Positions 42,074 to 51,310 of a stretch of 64,000 bases of DNA are shown here, one piece after another. The notes under the pieces were generated by a model, which saw only the letters and a list, made by a program, of their open reading frames with translations, did not search any database and had not been told where the DNA came from. Within the stretch, counting starts at the first letter, position 1, and each line of letters begins with the position of its first letter. The translations under genes and the position numbers were made by a program. The stretch is from UBA1952 sp965246855 (GTDB taxonomy: Bacteria; Bacteroidota; Bacteroidia; Chitinophagales; Chitinophagaceae), in NCBI GenBank assembly GCA_965246855.1, contig CBDFFP010000002.1, forward strand, positions 186,001 to 250,000. Direction: 5' to 3'.

Positions 42074-42862
42074 TCATCCCTTCTTCACCTCCGCCGCTTT
42101 GACGTTGTAAAAGCTATTTGCCTGCGTAACGCATGTTATCACAAGGTCGTTGATGCACACATGGTCGGGCAAGCTTAAACAATAGCTCACTGTTTGCGCC
42201 ACATCTTCCGCAGAGAGCGGCGTGAAGCCGTCGTAAATGCCTTTCGCGCGGGCTTCGTCGCCTTTGAAACGCACAAGGGAAAATTCCGTTTCTGCTGCGC
42301 CGGGATGAATGGCTGTCACCTTCACGCCGAAAGGCAACAGGTCAATTCGCATGGCCTGGCTCAGCGCGTCCACTGCCGACTTGGTAGCCGCATACACGTT
42401 GCCGTTGCGATACATGTTCTTCCCCGCCGTACTGCCAATATTGACAATGTGCGCATGACCGGAGTTTTTAAGGATGGGAAGCAAGGTGCGCGTGGTGTAC
42501 AGCAGGCCTTTCAAGTTGGTATCAATCATCGTTTCCCAGTCGTCCATGTCGCCTTCGTCAATGGTGGAAAGTCCGGCAGCGAGACCCGCGTTGTTCACCA
42601 GAATGCGCAGCGGATGACGGAGCTTTTCTGCTATCCCAGAAAAAGCGGCCTCCACTGCCTTGCGGTCGCGAATATCAAACGCCAGAGGATGTACCTCTAT
42701 TCCATGTTCTTCCGAAAGACTTTTGGCCAGCGTCTGAAGCCGTTCTTCCCGCCTGCCGGTAATGACCAAATCATAGCCAAAATCAGCGGCCAGCTTGTGG
42801 GCAATGGCTTTGCCGAAACCACTGGTCGCGCCGGTAACAACGGCTGTTGAGATTCTTCGCAT
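42074..42862 (-). CDS. Short-chain dehydrogenase/reductase (YdfG-like)
   Basis: 262 residues from the ATG at 42862. The cofactor loop TGATSGFGKA, the NNAG motif, and the catalytic Ser-Tyr-Lys set (IGSTAGK and YAATKSA) are in place. ITGRREERL after the second strand suggests NADP preference. Similar to YdfG-type 3-hydroxy acid or serine dehydrogenases; the true substrate cannot be told. It starts four bases after the T9SS type B gene ends, so it is likely cotranscribed, but functionally unrelated. The stop is at 42074. Confidence 0.88.
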   Translation of the reverse strand: MRRISTAVVTGATSGFGKAIAHKLAADFGYDLVITGRREERLQTLAKSLSEEHGIEVHPLAFDIRDRKAVEAAFSGIAEKLRHPLRILVNNAGLAAGLSTIDEGDMDDWETMIDTNLKGLLYTTRTLLPILKNSGHAHIVNIGSTAGKNMYRNGNVYAATKSAVDALSQAMRIDLLPFGVKVTAIHPGAAETEFSLVRFKGDEARAKGIYDGFTPLSAEDVAQTVSYCLSLPDHVCINDLVITCVTQANSFYNVKAAEVKKG

Positions 42863-42866
42863 TTCG

Positions 42867-44795
42867 CTACCGGATAAGGGTGAGGTCGCCTTTGGTGATT
42901 TGTTCTTTTCCATTTCTGTCGGTCGTACTCATGACCCAATAATAAGCGCCGATTTCCGCTGTGCGTCCGCGCAGGTATCCATCCCAACCTTCGCCAAAAG
43001 TTTTGGTTTCAAAAACCATTTCGCCGAAACGGTTAAAAATGCGGAAAAATTTCAGTTGGCTGTAGCCGATGGCAATGGGTGCAATCAGGTCGTTGAGGCC
43101 GTCGCCGTTAGGCGTGAAGGCCGTAGGAACCACGAGCGCGGCCTGCTCCACCACCCGCACCTGTATATCATCCTGGCCTTTGCAGCCGCTCGCCGACTCA
43201 ATATCAACAGTATAAACAACCGTAGTTATGTTGGGATAAAAGCCCAGCGGATTGGCGATGTTGGTAGCACTTAGGTTGTCGGGCGGTGACCATTGATACA
43301 GGCTTCCACCCGTAGCTCTGAATAGGAGTGTTTCTCCTTTTACAAGAATAGTATCGTTCCCTGCAAAAGGCCGGAAGCGTTCCACCGGAACGGTTTGCGT
43401 AAACGTATCGAGGCAGCCCAGCGAATTGCCCGAAACCAATTGTACCGGATAGTCGCCGCCCTCTAAGTAAATATGCTGTGGATTCTGCACTGAAGCGGAC
43501 CGGCCATCGCCGAAAGTCCAGTTCCAAAAGGATATGCCCCCGAAGGTATTTCTGGAGCTGTCTATAAATTGAATAGGCGCTTTAGGACAAAGCAAACCGG
43601 AGAAGCCAAAATTGGCTCTAAAGCTTGGATATACTTTTACATACCGCTCAATAGAATCGCGGCAGGTACTCCCCGGATTCACCACAAGCTTCACGGTGTA
43701 AGTTCCAGTGTCGGGATAAACGAATACAGGGGAGAAGGCGTTAGAAGTATCTGCATCCGTACCAGGCACACCAAAATCCCAGTGATAGGAAAAGCCGCCC
43801 GTGCTGATATTCTCAAAACTCACCCGCCGCGAACGGCATTCCACAATGTATGTGTTGAACTCGGTGGAGTATTGCGGAATATCAGCCACTACTGCTTTGG
43901 AGCAGTTCGTCACCACAAACTGAAACTCCCTTTTCGTGGTGTTTATCAACACGCCCCGGCGCCATTCGTTACAGCAGATGGTTACGATGAATCGCCCTTG
44001 CACGGTAGGCTTCGCCGTTAGAATGCCGGTGGTAGGATTTATCTGGACCCGTGGGTTGGAAGGGAAAGGATTAACCGGGCTAAAGCCGCTGATGTAGCGC
44101 ACCGGTGCGTAGGGCGGTGGCAACGGGTCGGGAATGGGTTGGCCGGTGCTGGCACCTTCATAGGCTTCGCAAAGCTCGTAGCTCAGCGAGTCGTTGTCGG
44201 GGTCGTAGGCACTGTTGTCGTAGATAAGCGGGTTGTTGGCGCAGATAATCTGTGGCGGATTGGTTTTAAAAACCGCCGAGTTGTTTTGCCCCAATGCAAG
44301 CGGCGGAATAATGGAGTAATAGGTAGCTCCTGTCGCGTCGGGATTGGCGATATTGTTTACCTGTGCGTTGCGGCAGCAGCGTTGGTAGGAAAGGATAAAG
44401 CCATTGACGGAATCGGGCGGGATGTTAACGTTGGCTGTAAAGACGGAGCGCTTCAGGCAGGTACGCGGCGGGTTGTTGATACAGGCATTGTTGAAGCCGG
44501 GATCCACGGTTTCCGGGCCGCCGGGCTGCCATTGAACTTCCAGCCCCTGGATCAGTTCCGGGCGGCTGCCGAGGCGATAGACCCGGATTTTGGCCGGGTT
44601 GTCCTGCGAGATGGCCGTAGGGTCGCCTGCAATGCAATCCTGATAGAGCGTCAGCCGGAGCTGATACTGATTCAGTTGGCGGTTGATGAGCTGATAGGAA
44701 AAATCTGCCCCTACAATGTGGGTGGCAAACGATTGCGCCGGCACTCCGCATATCAACAGTAACAGCCAGAAAAACAACCTCCTAAAGCACATCAT
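42867..44795 (-). CDS. Secreted PKD-domain protein with T9SS type B sorting domain
   Basis: 642 residues. Signal peptide at the N-terminus (FFWLLLLICGVPAQSFA). Residues 25-300 form a Cys-containing module common to secreted Bacteroidota proteins (IVGADFSYQLI onward). Two PKD-like domains follow (FSYHWDFG and FWNWTFGDG). The last about 90 residues are the gliding-motility-associated C-terminal domain (PTAFTPNGDGLNDLI through WDGYLRG), the type B signal for export through the T9SS. The protein is therefore exported through the outer membrane and probably anchored at the cell surface. Likely role: adhesion or surface structure. Confidence 0.92.
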   Translation of the reverse strand: MMCFRRLFFWLLLLICGVPAQSFATHIVGADFSYQLINRQLNQYQLRLTLYQDCIAGDPTAISQDNPAKIRVYRLGSRPELIQGLEVQWQPGGPETVDPGFNNACINNPPRTCLKRSVFTANVNIPPDSVNGFILSYQRCCRNAQVNNIANPDATGATYYSIIPPLALGQNNSAVFKTNPPQIICANNPLIYDNSAYDPDNDSLSYELCEAYEGASTGQPIPDPLPPPYAPVRYISGFSPVNPFPSNPRVQINPTTGILTAKPTVQGRFIVTICCNEWRRGVLINTTKREFQFVVTNCSKAVVADIPQYSTEFNTYIVECRSRRVSFENISTGGFSYHWDFGVPGTDADTSNAFSPVFVYPDTGTYTVKLVVNPGSTCRDSIERYVKVYPSFRANFGFSGLLCPKAPIQFIDSSRNTFGGISFWNWTFGDGRSASVQNPQHIYLEGGDYPVQLVSGNSLGCLDTFTQTVPVERFRPFAGNDTILVKGETLLFRATGGSLYQWSPPDNLSATNIANPLGFYPNITTVVYTVDIESASGCKGQDDIQVRVVEQAALVVPTAFTPNGDGLNDLIAPIAIGYSQLKFFRIFNRFGEMVFETKTFGEGWDGYLRGRTAEIGAYYWVMSTTDRNGKEQITKGDLTLIR

Positions 44796-44804
44796 TTCTC
44801 AAAG

Positions 44805-45617
44805 TTAGCGACGGGCGCAAAATCCGCTGAAACGATTTAGGTCGGCTACTACGCGCTCCGGCGCTTCTATCATGCTCAGGTGACCTACTCCTTTGTAAAG
44901 AGACAGAAAAGAAAGCGGCGGCAGCGCCACAAGTGGCAGCGCATCATCCATCGGAATAATCTGGTCTTCGGCGCCCAGTATCCACTGGAAAGGAACCTTT
45001 GTCTCGCGCAAAAGATGCGTCCGGTCGGGCCGGTCGGCAAGGGCTTCGTTGTATAAGGCCAGCGTTTCGGCGGGCATTTCTGCGGCGCGCGCAAGCTGTT
45101 CTTCAAAGACTTTCGGGTGTGCTCTTAGGTAATCCGGCGCAAAAAGTTTTTCGGTGGATAGTTTCAGGTATTCTTCTTTTCCACCCCGGCGCAGCAGGGC
45201 CGCCGACTTGGCGCGTTGTTCTTTTTTCTCGTCGTTGTCTGCCTTTGCTGTGCTGTGAATCATTGCTATGCAATGTAACATTTCGGGATGATTTTCCAGC
45301 AGCGCCAGCGCCACGTATCCGCCCATAGAATGGCCCGCGACGGTGCATTTCTCCACGCCCAGCGATTGAATAAGTCCGGCGATTTTCTCTGCTATCAGCT
45401 CTACTGTCAGCTTTTGCGCGGGCAGCGGGCTGTTGCCGGAACCGGGCAGGTCGGGCAGGATGATGCGGTTTTTTTGAGCCAGTGCAGGCGCTATTTTGCG
45501 CCACAGGGTTGCATTCTCTGGCAGGCCGTGGAGCAGCACCATTACGGGGCCGCTTCCGCCTTCGTAGAAATGGATGTCTCCTGCTTTTTTAGGCTTAAAA
45601 CCATGTAATTCACTCAT
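44805..45617 (-). CDS. Alpha/beta-fold hydrolase
   Basis: 270 residues, no signal peptide. HGLPENATLW is the oxyanion-hole loop. The nucleophile elbow is AGHSMGGYV (Ser of GHSMG), the acid lies in LGAEDQIIP, and the catalytic His is GVGHLSMIE near the C-terminus. An esterase or C-C bond hydrolase of the large alpha/beta family; no substrate can be named. The start overlaps the stop of the upstream DUF4105 gene (ATGA), so they are coupled. It is followed after 9 bases by the T9SS type B gene on the same strand. Confidence 0.88.
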   Translation of the reverse strand: MSELHGFKPKKAGDIHFYEGGSGPVMVLLHGLPENATLWRKIAPALAQKNRIILPDLPGSGNSPLPAQKLTVELIAEKIAGLIQSLGVEKCTVAGHSMGGYVALALLENHPEMLHCIAMIHSTAKADNDEKKEQRAKSAALLRRGGKEEYLKLSTEKLFAPDYLRAHPKVFEEQLARAAEMPAETLALYNEALADRPDRTHLLRETKVPFQWILGAEDQIIPMDDALPLVALPPLSFLSLYKGVGHLSMIEAPERVVADLNRFSGFCARR

Positions 45618-46756
45618 AAAACCTGCTCCTTGGTGTGGCCTGCGTTGCGCCTATAAATCATGCCATAGTTGAGTCCTAAAGCTGCGAGGAGCGGCCACGC
45701 TGTTGCCAGAGGCAGGGCCTGAATGCCTGCAAGATGGATCAATAATGCTGTTGCCAGCAGACCTGTAGCAAGGGCTGCGTATCTGCCAAAAGTTTTTCTC
45801 CGAAGGAAGGCACCGACGAGGCCCGCGGGTAGGAGCCAAAGTATGTTCCAGTTGTAACCGCAGGCGGTGTGGTCGGTGCCGAACCACATGAACAGAATGA
45901 GTATTCCCAGCAGGCCGGTGACGAAGAAGAGGGTTCTTCCCAAGACTTCGGCGGCGGGGTGAAGCCGCTTTATGCTCCAGAGCAAAATGCTTAGGAGAAG
46001 CAAGCCCAGATTGAGCCAGAAAGGGCTGTTTAGCGGGAGCGGTTTCCGGGCTTGCTCTTCTAAAATCGTCTGCGACGGCGCGGCGAAGAGCTTTCCCCGG
46101 AAGAGCGAATGCGCGACTCCATTCTGAAGATAATGGGGCAGGTACTGGATTGTGAGGGGCGAGGCGGCTTTGTCTACGGGGCTGCCTAGCAGAATGTCTA
46201 TTCCGAAACCTTCCCAGGGGCGGGGACGGAGGTAGTCGTCGATGCTGTTGCGAAAGGTTTTGTAGGGCATGTTTTCCGCGCCGCCGGCTTTGTAGGCTAC
46301 GCCAAAAGTTTTGGGGAAGATGTCGCGGATGCGGGTTGCGCAGTTGTCGTAGAGGAAGTCGTATTTGTAGGCTGCGTTTTGGGGAAGGAGGTTTTCTTCC
46401 AGCGCCATTTGGAGTTTTTCCTTTGCTGCGGAATCGAGCAAAAGTTCCTGCTCCTGTACGCTTCGGCCTTCGGCGATATAGGTTTGCAGGAAGCCCCCAA
46501 AACTTTCTTTGGCGAGATAATAGAGAAGCTTTCCGCGCAAGTATTTGATCTCAAAATTCTCTTCAAAGCCATTGAAGGTTCCGTAGTTATAGACCTCATC
46601 CGTTCCCCGCACCGTATCCGTAATGCGAATTGCCGCGTGTCCGAAAAGGGAATACAGTTCTTCGCCCGTGCCGCAGGTGAGCAAGGAAATACGCTTTTGC
46701 GCGAGTACCGGGAAAGAGACCGCCAGCAGTAGGAAAAAAGGAAAAAAGCGTTTCAT
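45614..46756 (-). CDS. DUF4105/Lnb-like membrane protein
   Basis: 380 residues. Signal peptide (FFPFFLLLAVSFPVLAQ), then a periplasmic domain of about 210 residues (LLTCGTGEELYSLFGHAAIRITD with KYDFLYDNCATRIRD), matching the DUF4105 N-terminal region that has conserved His and Cys like an NlpC/P60-type hydrolase. The C-terminal part has about five membrane helices. Role unknown; may act on cell-wall or surface substrates. It is translationally coupled to the alpha/beta hydrolase gene. A CACTTTTG box and a terminator hairpin of the sdh operon lie directly upstream. Confidence 0.82.
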   Translation of the reverse strand: MKRFFPFFLLLAVSFPVLAQKRISLLTCGTGEELYSLFGHAAIRITDTVRGTDEVYNYGTFNGFEENFEIKYLRGKLLYYLAKESFGGFLQTYIAEGRSVQEQELLLDSAAKEKLQMALEENLLPQNAAYKYDFLYDNCATRIRDIFPKTFGVAYKAGGAENMPYKTFRNSIDDYLRPRPWEGFGIDILLGSPVDKAASPLTIQYLPHYLQNGVAHSLFRGKLFAAPSQTILEEQARKPLPLNSPFWLNLGLLLLSILLWSIKRLHPAAEVLGRTLFFVTGLLGILILFMWFGTDHTACGYNWNILWLLPAGLVGAFLRRKTFGRYAALATGLLATALLIHLAGIQALPLATAWPLLAALGLNYGMIYRRNAGHTKEQVL

Positions 46757-46778
46757 GCGCGGCGCAAAAGTGCGCTAA

Positions 46779-46806
46779 AAAGGACAGGCTTTGCAACCTG
46801 TCCTTT
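46779..46806 (-). terminator. Rho-independent terminator of the sdh operon
   Basis: On the minus strand AAAGGACAGG pairs with CCTGTCCTTT (10 bases) and is followed by a T run, 38 bases after the sdhB stop. Confidence 0.8.
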
Positions 46807-46844
46807 AAGTATAAAATTTCCGGGAAAAGAGTTGATGTGATGCC

Positions 46845-47618
46845 CTACGCATTCTGCGAGCCGCCCGCAAACGTCGCCGACAGGTACTCGCGGTTGAGGC
46901 GCGCAATGTTTTCCAGCGAAATCCCTTTCGGACATTCGGCTTCGCAGGCACCAATGTTGGTGCAGCTTCCAAAACCTTCGTGGTCGTGCTGCGCCACCAT
47001 GTTCAGCACGCGGCCTTTGCGCTCCGGAGCGCCTTGTGGCAAAAGCGCCAAGTGGCTGATTTTGGCCGACATAAACAGCATCGCTGAAGTGTTGGGGCAA
47101 GCGGCTACGCACGCGCCACAGCCAATGCAGGCCGCCGCCGCAAAGGATTCATCGGCTTTGGCCTTGTCAATCGGCGTTGCGTTGGCATCCACTGCGTTTC
47201 CGGTGTTTACCGAAACATAGCCACCTGCCTGAATGATGCGGTCAAAAGAAGAGCGGTCTGTCACCAGATCTTTCAGTACCGGGAATGCGTTCGCGCGCCA
47301 CGGCTCCACCACAATCGTGTCGCCGTTTTTATACTCGCGCATGTGGAGCTGGCAGGTTGTGTTGTGGTGCCACGGGCCATGCGCGCGACCATTGATGTAC
47401 ATGGCGCACGAGCCGCAGATGCCTTCGCGGCAGTCGTGGTCAAAAGCAATTGGCTCCTGTCCCTGCACAATCAGGCTTTCGTTCAGCACGTCAATCATCT
47501 CCAGAAACGACATTTCCGAAGAGACGTTCTGCACCGGATAGGTTTCAAACCGGCCTGCGCTGGCTTTATTCTTTTGCCGCCACACTTTCAGTGTGAGGTT
47601 CATGTGGTAGTGTTCCAT
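46845..47618 (-). CDS. sdhB: Succinate dehydrogenase/fumarate reductase iron-sulfur subunit
   Basis: 257 residues. Cysteines for the 2Fe-2S centre: CREGICGSCAMYING and CQLHMRE. For the two other clusters: CIGCGACVAACPN and CTNIGACEAECPKGI. It passes electrons between the flavoprotein and the membrane quinone site (Complex II), on the cytoplasmic side. It is last in the operon but separated from sdhA by two foreign-looking genes; it starts 10 bases after the nuclease-like gene ends. The internal ATG five codons later is an alternative start. Confidence 0.96.
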   Translation of the reverse strand: MEHYHMNLTLKVWRQKNKASAGRFETYPVQNVSSEMSFLEMIDVLNESLIVQGQEPIAFDHDCREGICGSCAMYINGRAHGPWHHNTTCQLHMREYKNGDTIVVEPWRANAFPVLKDLVTDRSSFDRIIQAGGYVSVNTGNAVDANATPIDKAKADESFAAAACIGCGACVAACPNTSAMLFMSAKISHLALLPQGAPERKGRVLNMVAQHDHEGFGSCTNIGACEAECPKGISLENIARLNREYLSATFAGGSQNA

Positions 47619-47628
47619 GGGGTGCGTT

Positions 47629-48066
47629 TTATATTGTTTCGGAATACTGTTTGTTAGCCGCGTGATTGAAGTTCTTCTTACCTTTTATCAGACTCAAGAG
47701 TTCTCGGTAAGGAACTGTATTTTCTAAGTTCTGGGCGTTTCCTACGCCAACTGTTCTGGCTTTGAAAACAAAGTTTTTCAGTTCCGGTTTAAGGTATTCA
47801 ATCGTATCACGAATTTGCTCTACTGCGCCTACCGTATCGCCGCCTTTTAACTCTATAAAATAAGCGGTTTGGGGCTGCTGGCTAGTCAGAAATAAGTAAT
47901 CGCATCTCCTTTTCCCCTCTGCTTGCGCAATACAACCATCTATCCGGTATTTATCAATAATAAATCCACTGTTATTGAAGAGGCTATATTTCTTACCTTC
48001 TTCTTTTACAACAGCAATTTTACGAACTTCCGAATACTCACGGCAACTCTCACGTAGTCTATTCAT
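47629..48066 (-). CDS. Small PD-(D/E)XK nuclease-like protein, partner of the AAA ATPase
   Basis: 145 residues. Asp56 in CDYLFL, then 15 residues, then Glu72-Leu-Lys74 in YFIELKGG match the D-(x)n-ExK core of restriction-type nucleases, with the preceding DGCIAQAEGKRRC stretch as in small nucleases. I cannot name a family. It overlaps the ATPase gene by eight bases and ends 10 bases before sdhB, so it is translated from the sdh transcript. It is AT-richer than sdhA and sdhB. The pairing of an ATPase with a small nuclease is typical of phage defence (Septu, Gabija, OLD-type). Function is inferred. Confidence 0.65.
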   Translation of the reverse strand: MNRLRESCREYSEVRKIAVVKEEGKKYSLFNNSGFIIDKYRIDGCIAQAEGKRRCDYLFLTSQQPQTAYFIELKGGDTVGAVEQIRDTIEYLKPELKNFVFKARTVGVGNAQNLENTVPYRELLSLIKGKKNFNHAANKQYSETI

Positions 48067-49270
48067 CTTCCTGTTCCAATTGAATAGTTACCAAACCATC
48101 AAAAACTTGATTGACATCTCTTGACACCTCATCAATTTCTTCGGAATGAATCATACTCAACTCCCGATTCATTAAATCTTTCTGGATTGTCCCTTCTTCT
48201 GTTTGAACCAAACGATAGGCCATGACCTCATCGGCATTAAGCCAATATTTCTTTGGCATAATGGTATTAGTTCGTTCCTCGTCAATCTGCCCGCTCTTGT
48301 AGGCATTGAGCATATTGTTCAAAGCTGCGAGAATGTAGGGACTATGGGTAGCAATGAACATTTGATTTCCGTAGTTTATCGTCTTATCAACGAGGAACTT
48401 CATCAACTCATACTGTGTTGTTGGAAAGAGATTGAGTTCTGGTTCTTCAATGATAAAAGTTTTTTCCTTATGCGAAGGTTGGCCATCTGCCTCAGGTGGA
48501 TTAGTATAATTTTTTATAGCTAACACAATTGGCACGGCAGATTGGTAACCGCTTGCGCTTTCGCTCAATTTATAAAAGGATTCTTCTTCCTTCTTTTTAA
48601 TGAAAGAATCACTACTACTAAACTTATATACTATGCTTAGTGGTTCAATCTCCACCTCTTCATAAAATCGCTCTCTTATTTGACGTAACTTTTGTACATT
48701 TTCAATTGGCCCTTGTAAATTGGATGTAGTAAATCCTAGTAAATCGCTGTCTCTCTCTGTTCCCAAGAATAAAGGATTTCGCATCACCTGCGCTACCGAA
48801 GTTCTGAAAAAAGTATAAGGGATTCCTTTATTTTCTTTTTGCAATTCATCAAGTTCACTGAGCAATCGCTCAAAGCGTTCCGATTTACTTTTAAGAATAA
48901 AGCTGTGAATGTACTGTCCAGGTGCAATGGAGTAACGCACGTCCTTATTTTCTTTTGGCTGCGTTACGACTGGGCTATACTTAAGATTATAATCTTCACA
49001 CTCATACTCTATATATGAATTTCCTTCTTCTTTTTGCAAGTTTTGCTGGCGAAAACTCATTATACCCCAATCCCAGAAACTCCCTGTGAATGGATCTGCT
49101 TTTTTAAAAGCAATTCCGGTTAAATACGAAAAATATCGGCACATAGCTAGCACCTTCAAAACCGTACTCTTCCCTGTCGCTTGCTCGCCAATAAGCACAT
49201 TGAACCGCCCGAAAGTCAAATCAACTTCCTTAATCGGTCCAAAGTTCTTTATAACGAGTCTTTCCTTCAT
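48059..49270 (-). CDS. AAA (ABC/OLD-type) ATPase inserted in the sdh operon
   Basis: 403 residues. N-terminal ABC/SMC-like start (VIKNFGPIKEVDLTFGRFNVLIG). Walker A is GEQATGKST at 28-36, the signature-like SESASGYQ at 236-243, Walker B TFIIEEPELNLFP at 271-283 and the H-loop ATHSP at 307-311, all intact. The order matches AAA_15/AAA_21 ATPases used in anti-phage systems and OLD proteins, but it lacks a TOPRIM domain; the nuclease function is in the next gene. The ATG is only two bases from the sdhA stop. The gene is AT-rich compared with its neighbours and so looks acquired. Confidence 0.85.
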   Translation of the reverse strand: MKERLVIKNFGPIKEVDLTFGRFNVLIGEQATGKSTVLKVLAMCRYFSYLTGIAFKKADPFTGSFWDWGIMSFRQQNLQKEEGNSYIEYECEDYNLKYSPVVTQPKENKDVRYSIAPGQYIHSFILKSKSERFERLLSELDELQKENKGIPYTFFRTSVAQVMRNPLFLGTERDSDLLGFTTSNLQGPIENVQKLRQIRERFYEEVEIEPLSIVYKFSSSDSFIKKKEEESFYKLSESASGYQSAVPIVLAIKNYTNPPEADGQPSHKEKTFIIEEPELNLFPTTQYELMKFLVDKTINYGNQMFIATHSPYILAALNNMLNAYKSGQIDEERTNTIMPKKYWLNADEVMAYRLVQTEEGTIQKDLMNRELSMIHSEEIDEVSRDVNQVFDGLVTIQLEQEDE

Positions 49271-49272
49271 CT

Positions 49273-51255
49273 CTATTTATAGCTCCGCGCTGACGGATGT
49301 GCTACTTCATAAATCAGTTCTTCTTTGTGCAGCACCTGCTCGGCTTTGTCACCCATCCACTGCCACGCCGCCACATAGGTGTATTCATCATCACGACGCA
49401 TCGCTTCGCCTTCCTCTGTTTGGTATTCCTCCCGAAAGTGGCCACCACAGCTTTCATTGCGGTTCAAGGCGTCAATGCACATCAGCTCGCCCAACTCAAT
49501 AAAATCGGCTACGCGGCCCGCTTTTTCCAGTTCGGGGTTTAGCTCATTTGCTTCGCCGGGCACAAACACATTGCTCCAGAATTCCTCCTTCAACGCCCGG
49601 ATATCGCGGATAGCTTCCTGCAAGCCCGCAGCGTTGCGCGCCATGCCGCATTTTTCCCACATAATCTTGCCCAACTGCTTGTGCATAGATTCCACCGTTT
49701 TCTTGCCCCGGATATTCAGCAGCTTGTTCAGCCGCGCTTCCACGCGTTGGTGCGCATCCACAAAAGCTGGGTCGTCGAGGGAAACGGGCTTTGTTGCAAT
49801 CTCGTCGGCAAGCTGGTTTCCGAGCGTATATGGAATTACGAAGTAACCGTCTGCCAAGCCCTGCATCAAGGCCGAAGCACCGAGACGGTTTGCGCCATGG
49901 TCGGAGAAATTGGCTTCGCCGAGTGCATACAATCCCTGAACAGATGTTTGTAGTTCATAATCCACCCACAGGCCGCCCATTGTGTAATGCACCGCAGGGT
50001 AAATCCGCATCGGCATTTCGTAGGGATTCTCGCCGGTAATTTTTTCGTACATCTCAAAGAGGTTACCGTATTTTTCGGTCACCACTTCTTTACCCAGTTT
50101 CGTCACCGTCGCCGCGTCCACGCTGCCGAGACCGCGCTTGCCCACTTCAATTTGTCCGTAGCGCTGAATGGCCGCTGCATAATCCAGATATACCGCCATT
50201 TTGGAAGCGCCCACACCATAGCCCGCATCGCAACGCTCTTTGGCAGCGCGGCTCGCCACGTCGCGCGGCACGAGGTTGCCAAACGCCGGATAGCGCCGCT
50301 CCAGATAATAATCGCGCTCTTCTTCGGGGATGTCTACTGCGCGACGCGTGTCGGCCTGTTTTTTAGGAACCCAAATGCGTCCGTCGTTCCGCAAAGATTC
50401 CGACATCAAGGTCAGCTTGCTTTGGTGATCGCCGGAAACCGGAATGCAGGTCGGGTGAATTTGCGTGAAGCACGGATTCCCGAAATACGCGCCCGCTTTG
50501 TGCGCTTTCCAAGCCGCCGTCACGTTGCAGCCCATTGCGTTTGTGGAGAGGTAAAATACGTTTCCGTATCCGCCGGAGCAAATCAAAACCGCATGTCCAA
50601 AATGCCGCTCCAACTCGCCGGTCACGGAATTGCGGGCAATAATGCCGCGCGCTTTTCCGTCCACCTTCACCACTTCCAGCATCTCGTGGCGGGCATACAT
50701 AGTTACATTGCCGAGCGCCACCTGCCGCTCCAGCGCCTGATACGCACCAATTAGGAGTTGTTGTCCCGTTTGGCCGGCGGCATAGAAGGTGCGTTGCACC
50801 TGCGTTCCACCGAAAGAGCGGTTGCTCAAAAGTCCACCGTATTCGCGGGCGAAAGGGACGCCCTGCGCCACGCATTGGTCAATAATAGAGGTACTGACTT
50901 CGGCCAAGCGATATACATTTCCTTCGCGGGAACGGTAGTCGCCGCCTTTAATCGTGTCGTAGAAAAGGCGGTAGGTAGAGTCGCCGTCGTTCTGGTAATT
51001 CTTCGCAGCGTTAATTCCGCCTTGCGCGGCAATAGAGTGTGCGCGGCGTGGCGAATCCTGATAGCAAAACGCCTTCACCTTATATCCCAACTCGCCGAGC
51101 GAAGCCGCTGCCGAAGCGCCTGCCAGTCCGGTGCCCACGATAATCACTTCCAGCTTGCGCTTGTTGGCGGGATTCACCAGCTTGCAGGTGCTTTTATATT
51201 TCGTCCACTTTTGTTCAAGTGGGCCTTCGGGAATTTTACTGTTCAGAGACGACAT
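49273..51255 (-). CDS. sdhA: Succinate dehydrogenase/fumarate reductase flavoprotein subunit
   Basis: 660 residues, full length. Near the N-terminus the FAD-binding GTGLAGASAAASLGELG loop is followed by RRAHSIAAQGGINAAK, whose His carries the covalent flavin. FSDHGANRLGASALMQGLADG is also family-typical. It oxidises succinate (or reduces fumarate), cytoplasmic face. It follows sdhC at 55 bases. Downstream, an ATPase gene begins two bases after its stop, so translation of the foreign pair depends on this gene. Confidence 0.96.
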   Translation of the reverse strand: MSSLNSKIPEGPLEQKWTKYKSTCKLVNPANKRKLEVIIVGTGLAGASAAASLGELGYKVKAFCYQDSPRRAHSIAAQGGINAAKNYQNDGDSTYRLFYDTIKGGDYRSREGNVYRLAEVSTSIIDQCVAQGVPFAREYGGLLSNRSFGGTQVQRTFYAAGQTGQQLLIGAYQALERQVALGNVTMYARHEMLEVVKVDGKARGIIARNSVTGELERHFGHAVLICSGGYGNVFYLSTNAMGCNVTAAWKAHKAGAYFGNPCFTQIHPTCIPVSGDHQSKLTLMSESLRNDGRIWVPKKQADTRRAVDIPEEERDYYLERRYPAFGNLVPRDVASRAAKERCDAGYGVGASKMAVYLDYAAAIQRYGQIEVGKRGLGSVDAATVTKLGKEVVTEKYGNLFEMYEKITGENPYEMPMRIYPAVHYTMGGLWVDYELQTSVQGLYALGEANFSDHGANRLGASALMQGLADGYFVIPYTLGNQLADEIATKPVSLDDPAFVDAHQRVEARLNKLLNIRGKKTVESMHKQLGKIMWEKCGMARNAAGLQEAIRDIRALKEEFWSNVFVPGEANELNPELEKAGRVADFIELGELMCIDALNRNESCGGHFREEYQTEEGEAMRRDDEYTYVAAWQWMGDKAEQVLHKEELIYEVAHPSARSYK

Positions 51256-51310
51256 AAAATAAAGACTTTAGAAAACGAAAAAACGACTGCGAAAGAGAAG
51301 GGAAATATGC

